A stretch of DNA of 6,996 nt from Janthinobacterium lividum (lineage in GTDB: Bacteria; Pseudomonadota; Gammaproteobacteria; Burkholderiales; Burkholderiaceae_D): NCBI GenBank assembly GCA_945864765.1, contig CAMBDR010000222.1, positions 1 through 6,996 on the forward strand, read 5' to 3'. The notes below the pieces were generated by a model. That model worked only from the letters and a program-made list of their open reading frames with translations. It did not search any database and was not told where the DNA came from. Of the stretch, positions 1 through 4,600 are shown piece after piece; within the stretch, counting starts at the first letter, position 1; each line of letters begins with the position of its first letter. The translations under genes were made by a program, and so were the position numbers.

Positions 1-247
1 AAGTGTTACAGCCAAACATGGACAGGGATGCCGCGCTGTTGCCGGATGATGCCAACACGATGTCGCGCCCCGGCGGGATATCTTTTTGGGTCAGCCAATA
101 AGTGATCAATCGATCTTTGATCGAACCGGAAGGATTAAAATACTCCAGCTTGGCAAACACATTGACCAAGGGATTATTGCCAACCACCGCATCCGGCAGG
201 CGAATGATGGGTGTATTACCGACGCGATTTTCCAGAATTGTCTTCAT
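1..247 (-). CDS. PLP-dependent cysteine synthase family enzyme, N-terminal part (runs off the left edge)
   Basis: Reading the minus strand from ATG at 247 gives 82 complete codons with no stop before the window edge; the C-terminal three quarters or so lie outside. Seen: GNTPIIRL at residues 10-17, FNPSGSIKDR at 37-46 with the probable Schiff-base lysine at K44, and SSGNS at 67-71. These match, in order and spacing, the start motif, PLP-lysine motif and asparagine (substrate/PLP-binding) loop of the fold-type II family that includes CysK, CysM and related beta-replacement enzymes. Known for the family: cytoplasmic enzymes that make cysteine or related amino acids from O-acetylserine, O-phosphoserine or serine. 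The part that separates CysK, CysM, SbnA-like and cystathionine beta-synthase members is missing, so no symbol is given. No clear ribosome site precedes the ATG. In-frame GTG and TTG codons lie upstream, so the exact start is uncertain. It is transcribed away from the secreted-protein genes. Confidence 0.88.
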   Translation of the reverse strand, partial: MKTILENRVGNTPIIRLPDAVVGNNPLVNVFAKLEYFNPSGSIKDRLITYWLTQKDIPPGRDIVLASSGNSAASLSMFGCNT

Positions 248-538
248 AATTAGCAATTTGTCTGATCTAACCACAAAAAACCAGCCACGCCAACGCGGCT
301 CCCAATAATGCTGATGCGAAATCAATATTACCACCAAAGCGTTTCGATGAATCCACCGTTGCCTTACTAAAAGCAAAATCGCCTGGGAAGATTGATCTTC
401 TGCAAAATATTGCCATGCATGCCACATTAAATAAATTGATTGACACATAAAGACGAATAGCTGATAATGATGCCCAACAATTACGGCGCGCCCTATGCTA
501 TTGCGCTATCTCCATAACACTCCAAACAAAGGCCAATT
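248..538. other. Divergent intergenic region with short unrecognised open frames
   Basis: This is the gap between the leftward PLP enzyme and the rightward choice-of-anchor gene. It holds a strong rightward promoter, annotated separately. Two frames are open without a recognisable product. On the plus strand, 271-450 is stop-free and ends TAA at 448-450; it has codon-like composition (ending KIDLLQNIAMHATLNKLIDT) but no usable start. On the minus strand, a 59-codon frame from GTG at 446 ends TAG at 267, 19 nt before the PLP gene start; it includes SSKRFGGNIDF and a hydrophobic tail. They overlap on opposite strands, so at most one is real. Either could be a decayed gene end or a dispersed repeat. 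No tRNA, CRISPR or insertion-sequence ends were seen. Confidence 0.5.
440..468 (+). promoter_or_regulatory. Predicted sigma70 promoter for the choice-of-anchor A gene
   Basis: TTGACA at 440-445 is a perfect -35 hexamer. It is followed after exactly 17 bp by GATAAT at 463-468, one mismatch from the -10 consensus. Transcription would begin near 475, leaving a leader of about 64 nt before the GTG at 539. Position and direction fit the downstream gene, and the surrounding sequence is AT-rich. The match is visible directly; activity is inferred. Confidence 0.65.
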
Positions 539-541
539 GTG
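528..541 (+). promoter_or_regulatory. Ribosome binding site deciding the GTG start at 539
   Basis: AAAGG at 528-532 lies 6 nt before GTG at 539-541. An in-frame TAA at 515-517 closes the frame upstream, and no ATG occurs in the frame until well inside the mature domain. GTG is therefore the best start, and it yields a complete signal peptide. Confidence 0.55.
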
Positions 542-1420
542 ATTTTATCCGTACACCCATCTATTTTGAAGGCTGTGTTTTCTCGTATTGTAGCGATCGG
601 TTTTACTGGTTTAATCGGCCTGGCAGCCCTCAATGCACAAGCACAACAAGTTGATCTGGGCACGGCGGCTGAATATTCTGGCTTCTTTTTTGGCAATGTG
701 AGCAAACTACCTGATATTGAAGGCCGCCTCGCGCTCGGTGGCAATTTGAATATCAGTGGCTTTTCGATTGGTGGACGGGTACCCTCTGGTTCGGGCAAAC
801 CATCCTTGGTGGTGGGTGGCGATTTGGCCTCGATTGGTGGTGGCGGTATTTATGATGGTTATGGCAACACTGGCTACGCGGTGTACAGCGGCAACCGCGC
901 AAGCAATGTGCCAACTTATATCGACTTTCGTAAGCAAACCCCCAGCCCAATTGATTTCGATGCCGAACGCACCTATTTAACCATTTTGTCGCAACAATTA
1001 CGCGATATGTCCGCGACCGGCACGGTGACGAAACTCTATTCCGGCATTACCTTAACAGGTAGCAATGCCGATATTGAAGTGTTTAACCTGACGGCAGATC
1101 AAGTCAAAAGCGGCCTTGATTTATTCCTCGCCAATGTTAAGCCAAGCTCACATTTAATCATCAATGTTGCGGCAGATAGCCAATTCAAAGTAAAAATCGG
1201 CATTACCATGGCCTCGCTACAAGAACGCCACAGTAAAGTTTTGTTTAACCTGCACGATGCGGATGTGGTCAATTTCACGGGGGTATTGGTGCTGGGCAGC
1301 GTGTTGGCCCCCTATGGCTGTGTGCGGGATTCTTCCGGTCACCTGGAAGGCACGATTGTGGCCGCAAGTTGGGATTCGAATATGGAAATTGGCTACGGGC
1401 CATTTATTCCGTCGGAATAA
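539..1420 (+). CDS. Secreted choice-of-anchor A domain protein without a visible anchor
   Basis: This 293-residue protein starts at GTG. Residues 1-35 form a Sec signal peptide: a short basic N-region (K11, R16), a hydrophobic core (about 17-31) and cleavage after AQA at 33-35. The remainder is a single domain with the hallmarks of the choice-of-anchor A family: FGNVSKLPDIEGRLALGGN at about 52-70 (DIEGR at 59-63), a second glycine-rich strand ending SLVVGGDL, a central stretch with a helical segment (TYLTILSQQL), and a closing SGHLEGTIVAAS followed by a PFIPSE tail. In this family the same extracellular beta-rich domain is joined to different C-terminal anchors, such as PEP-CTERM or LPXTG. 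Here the protein stops at the end of the domain, so nothing holds it to the envelope unless a partner does. It has its own predicted promoter and precedes the giant secreted protein by 257 nt on the same strand. The domain is known from surface and spore-coat-like proteins; its exact function is not established. A role at the cell surface or matrix is inference. Confidence 0.82.
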   Translation: MILSVHPSILKAVFSRIVAIGFTGLIGLAALNAQAQQVDLGTAAEYSGFFFGNVSKLPDIEGRLALGGNLNISGFSIGGRVPSGSGKPSLVVGGDLASIGGGGIYDGYGNTGYAVYSGNRASNVPTYIDFRKQTPSPIDFDAERTYLTILSQQLRDMSATGTVTKLYSGITLTGSNADIEVFNLTADQVKSGLDLFLANVKPSSHLIINVAADSQFKVKIGITMASLQERHSKVLFNLHDADVVNFTGVLVLGSVLAPYGCVRDSSGHLEGTIVAASWDSNMEIGYGPFIPSE

Positions 1421-1490
1421 GTGAATAAAGTTGTATGGCCGCAACGCTTTTCTGGATTTAAGAGCGCCCGTGAAAATTCTAATGACTTTC

Positions 1491-1517
1491 CTACAAAAAC
1501 TATAAAAACTACAAAAA
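1491..1517 (+). repeat. Three tandem 9-bp A-tract repeats (CTAYAAAAA)
   Basis: CTACAAAAA (1491-1499), CTATAAAAA (1500-1508) and CTACAAAAA (1509-1517) lie head to tail with one base differing. A-tracts spaced 9 bp apart are close to helical phasing and could bend DNA. The block sits directly upstream of a possible -35 box at 1521, where an RNA polymerase UP element would be. The repeat is seen directly; the role is inferred. Confidence 0.6.
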
Positions 1518-1520
1518 TAA

Positions 1521-1549
1521 TTGCCCACCATCATTACCCATATGATATA
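1521..1549 (+). promoter_or_regulatory. Possible sigma70 promoter for the giant secreted protein gene
   Basis: TTGCCC at 1521-1526 is followed, after 17 bp, by GATATA at 1544-1549 within TATGATATAAAT. Each hexamer has about two mismatches from consensus. The A-tract block just upstream strengthens the case. It would give a leader of roughly 120 nt that contains both hairpins described below. TATGAT at 1541 or TATAAA at 1547 are alternative -10 elements with worse spacing. Confidence 0.35.
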
Positions 1550-1575
1550 AATCAAATACATTCTTATCAGGCTCG

Positions 1576-1612
1576 TCGGCGCACAAGGCAATTCGCCTCA
1601 CCGATTATTTTT
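1576..1612 (+). terminator. Terminator-like hairpin with T-run, possibly an attenuator
   Basis: TCGG (1576-1579) can pair with CCGA (1601-1604), enclosing AGGC (1586-1589) paired with GCCT (1595-1598). GGCG/CGCC is an alternative inner pairing. TTATTTTT follows at 1605-1612. It could end transcription from the choice-of-anchor gene, whose stop is 156 nt upstream. If the promoter at 1521-1549 is real, it would instead lie inside the leader of the next gene. The stem is interrupted, so strength is uncertain. Confidence 0.4.
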
Positions 1613-1620
1613 GCTTCATC

Positions 1621-1653
1621 AATGCGACCCCGCTGGCATGTTATGCGGGCATT
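1621..1653 (+). other. Imperfect hairpin just upstream of the giant gene
   Basis: AATGC (1621-1625) can pair with GCATT (1649-1653), and CCGC (1630-1633) with GCGG (1645-1648), leaving a 4-nt bulge and an 11-nt loop. The T-run after it is only four bases. It ends 13 nt before the ribosome site, so it may affect translation initiation or be a weak second terminator. Confidence 0.3.
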
Positions 1654-1662
1654 TTCTAAAAT

Positions 1663-1680
1663 AAAAGGGGTGTGCTTGTG
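1663..1680 (+). promoter_or_regulatory. Strong ribosome binding site deciding the GTG start at 1678
   Basis: AAAAGGGG at 1663-1670 lies 7 nt before GTG at 1678. Another in-frame GTG at 1672 is only 1 nt from the GGGG and is too close to use. An in-frame TAA at 1657-1659 excludes any start further upstream. Confidence 0.7.
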
Positions 1681-4600
1681 AGCCTTTTCCTCCGCAATCG
1701 GGCCAATCGCCTGCTGTATGCTGTGCTGCTCTACGGCTTATGCTGCCTTTGCACCGGGGCGCTGGCGCAAACGCCGGTCGCACACGCGCTGGCCTGGCTC
1801 AATCAACAGGTGCAAGCCAACGGTAGTCTCAATCACGAAACTGAGTCAATTGCCACCCCATTCCAAAGCAGGGCGGAGGTGGCGTTCACGCTGAAATTAT
1901 TGGCCAGCGTACCGGGGCCACTGGCCAATAGTGTGAATGCCGAGGCCGATGACAATACCCAATATCTGGCGCGCAAACTGATGGTGTTGCCCGCCAACGA
2001 GATTACCACCGCGAATTATTTGACGCTTTTGCTGCAACGGCAAAACTTTGACGGTGGCTTTGGCGGTGGCCTCGGGTATGACAGTCACCCGATCACCACC
2101 GCCTGGGCGGTGCTGGCACTGGCGCAAGGAAATACAGGTAATAACGGCGATGCGATTATGGCCGCCAACCGGGCGCGCGCTTATTTGCTGGCGCAGCTTG
2201 ATACCGACGGGGGGCTACGTGAAGCAAACGACTTCAATCGTATTTATCTAAGCGGCATCGCCTTATTTTCTTTGCAAACCACGCCCGACAACAGCAGCGA
2301 CACCGCAATCAAGCGTCTAAGCGACTGGCTGTTGCAAAAGCAGCGTAGCGATGGCGACTGGCTTGGCGATGTGTTTTTATCGGCACATACTTTTGCCGCA
2401 CTGGCCCCGACGGTGACAGATACCTCGGTGCGCAGCGCTGCCAGCCAGTATTTACTGTCGCGCCAGGCACCTGATGGCAGTTGGAATCAAGATCCGTTTG
2501 TGACGGCACTGGCATTACGCGCCTTATCGACCCAGCCCGGCAGCACCCCTGGGCCTGCGTTTGCGACCATACGTGGGCAAGTGGTAGATAGTGGCACCAA
2601 TATCGGTTTATCGGCGGTGACGATGACGCTCACTTCCCTGAACACAGTACCCACTAAAGTCGTCACCACCGACAGCGTGGGCAATTTTACCCTCAATGGT
2701 GTGGTAGCGGGTAGTTATACGCTGAACGCCAGCCGTAACGGCTATGCCAACCGTGCGGCGAATGTAACCACGGTGGCCGGGCAAACCTCGAATCTTGGCA
2801 TTTTGACGATGGCACAATTGAAAACGAGCGCCATCGTGCGCGGCCAAATTACCGCCGCTGGTAGCAGTGCACCACTGGCCGGGGCGGTGGTAAGCCTCTC
2901 CGGCGCTGCCAGCGCGGCAGCCACGACCGACGCCAATGGCCGCTTTGAAATAAGCAATGTAACGCCGGGGGCGATTAGTTTGTCGGCCAACCTGGCAGGT
3001 TATCAAAGCGCGGCGGCCAACGCGACTGCGCTGGGCGGGCAAATCCTGATTTTCTCGCCCACCCTGTATCTGAATGACCAAGCAAAGCCAAGCACGATGC
3101 GCTATTTTGGCAAAGTGGTGGCGGCCGGGTCAGCCCTGCCACTGGCGGGTGTGGCCGTGCAGGTGACAGGCTCGGGCGGTAATAACGCGGCACAAACCAC
3201 GGCCAGCGGGCAGTTTGATTTGACGATGAACCCCGGCACGTATGCCGCCAACTTTAGTTTGCCCGGTTACAGCAGCGTAACGCACAGCATTATTGGCAGC
3301 GCAGGCACGATGATTGATGGCGGCACGATTGCCCTGTCACCGATTATTGCCTTAAGCAGTATTAAAGGGCAAGTGCTCAATCCATCCAATGCCGCCATCG
3401 TTGGTGCCACGGTGCAAATCGTTGACACCACCACTAGCGCCACCAGTAACAGCGACGGGCGTTATAGCCTGGCCAATCTCAGCGGCACCAGCTTTACGGT
3501 ACGCGTGAGTGCCATTGGCTACAATTCGCAAATCGTTAATCTGCAATTGACGGGGCCAGCAGACATCACGCAAAACTTCACCCTCGCGCCGCAGGAGGGC
3601 GATGCGTTGGCGATTGGCGATTTGCTGGTGCAACCATCTACCGTGGGCAGCGCCGCCAATGTCACGGTCACGACCGCTATTAGCAATCGCGGCAGTAATA
3701 CGGCGGCGGCAGTATTGCAGTTGGAAGTGTCGGACAGTAGCAATAAAGTGATCGGCAAGGGCAGCGCCTTTGACAGCGCAGACCATGTGATTGGACAAGT
3801 GAGTCTGGCAGGTGGGCAGGCTATGGCGGTGAAGCTGGTCTGGAATTCTGCGCAATTCCCGCCGGGCGACTACACGCTGGCAGTGCGCCTGGTGGAGCCG
3901 GGCAGCATCACCCGCGCTACGCCGCAGGGTAATCTCATTATCCAGCGTGCCACAACGGTGAAGGTGACGGGGCAGGCGCATTTTAACGGCACCATCACCG
4001 CCAATCCGCCCGTGGCACGCGCTGGCACCCATACCGCAATCAAGTTGTCGGCAACCCTGCAGAACGACGGCAATATCGCGCTGGCCAGGCAATCCTGGAC
4101 CTTGAGCGCAATCAATACCCGGGACAATCCGCTCGCCCATGCCGAAACCGTGATCGGTGCAGCAACGCCCGTGGCAAGCTTACTGACTTTGAAGTTTACC
4201 GACTGGGTGCCCACGGTGGCGGCAGATTATCGGCTGGAATTGACGGCCGCCGACCCGGCCATAGGCAAGATCATCGGTACACTGTTTATTGGTGATGCGG
4301 TCAGGGCCAGCTATAGCGTGAATAAACTGGTGGTGCCAACCGGCACCCAAACCGTGCGCGGCAGCATCGCCATCACTGGCCAGGATGTGGCTGAGGGCAA
4401 CATTAGCGACCCTTTGGCACCGTTGATCAAAGTGGCGGTGAATAAGGCGGTGCGCTTCAATTATCAGATTGCGGTCGAAGAGACGCTATCCTCACGCTGC
4501 CTGCGCTGCCATGTGCAATCGCAGGCGCTGGTTGGTGGTGAGTTGACACGTCGCTTGACCGATAGTGCGGCGCTGACAGCGCAGCGCGACACGATATTGA

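Larger units (their letters stand above)
1421..1677 (+). promoter_or_regulatory. Leader/intergenic region before the giant secreted protein gene
   Basis: This AT-rich gap of 257 nt separates the two rightward genes. From left to right it contains three tandem A-tract repeats, a weak sigma70-like promoter, a hairpin followed by a T-run, a second imperfect hairpin and a strong ribosome site; each is listed separately. The reading frame of the upstream gene stays open from 1421 to a TGA at 1679-1681, but its composition (runs of Lys, Thr, Ile and His over A-tracts) and the regulatory-looking elements argue against it being coding. Confidence 0.5.

Noticed and set aside
102..308. A plus-strand small protein at the left edge
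   Set aside because: It overlaps the cysteine-synthase-like gene on the other strand, which carries ordered family motifs.
1421..1681. An 86-codon frame directly after the choice-of-anchor stop, with its TGA overlapping the GTG of the giant gene
   Set aside because: It is the continuation of the upstream frame after its stop. Its composition follows A-tracts and hairpins, it looks unlike any anchor, and the GTG at 1421 has no well-spaced ribosome site. The GTGA overlap is probably chance.
1738..1755. Possible lipoprotein lipobox in the signal peptide of the giant protein (cysteines at 22, 23, 25)
   Set aside because: The residues before each cysteine do not fit the L-[AS]-[GA]-C pattern, whereas ALA|Q at 28-31 is a good signal peptidase I site.
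2608..4214. Long minus-strand open frames opposite the giant gene
   Set aside because: They lie wholly antisense to a well-supported coding frame with recognisable domains, lack ribosome sites, and read as Arg/His/Ala-rich shadows with no recognisable motif.
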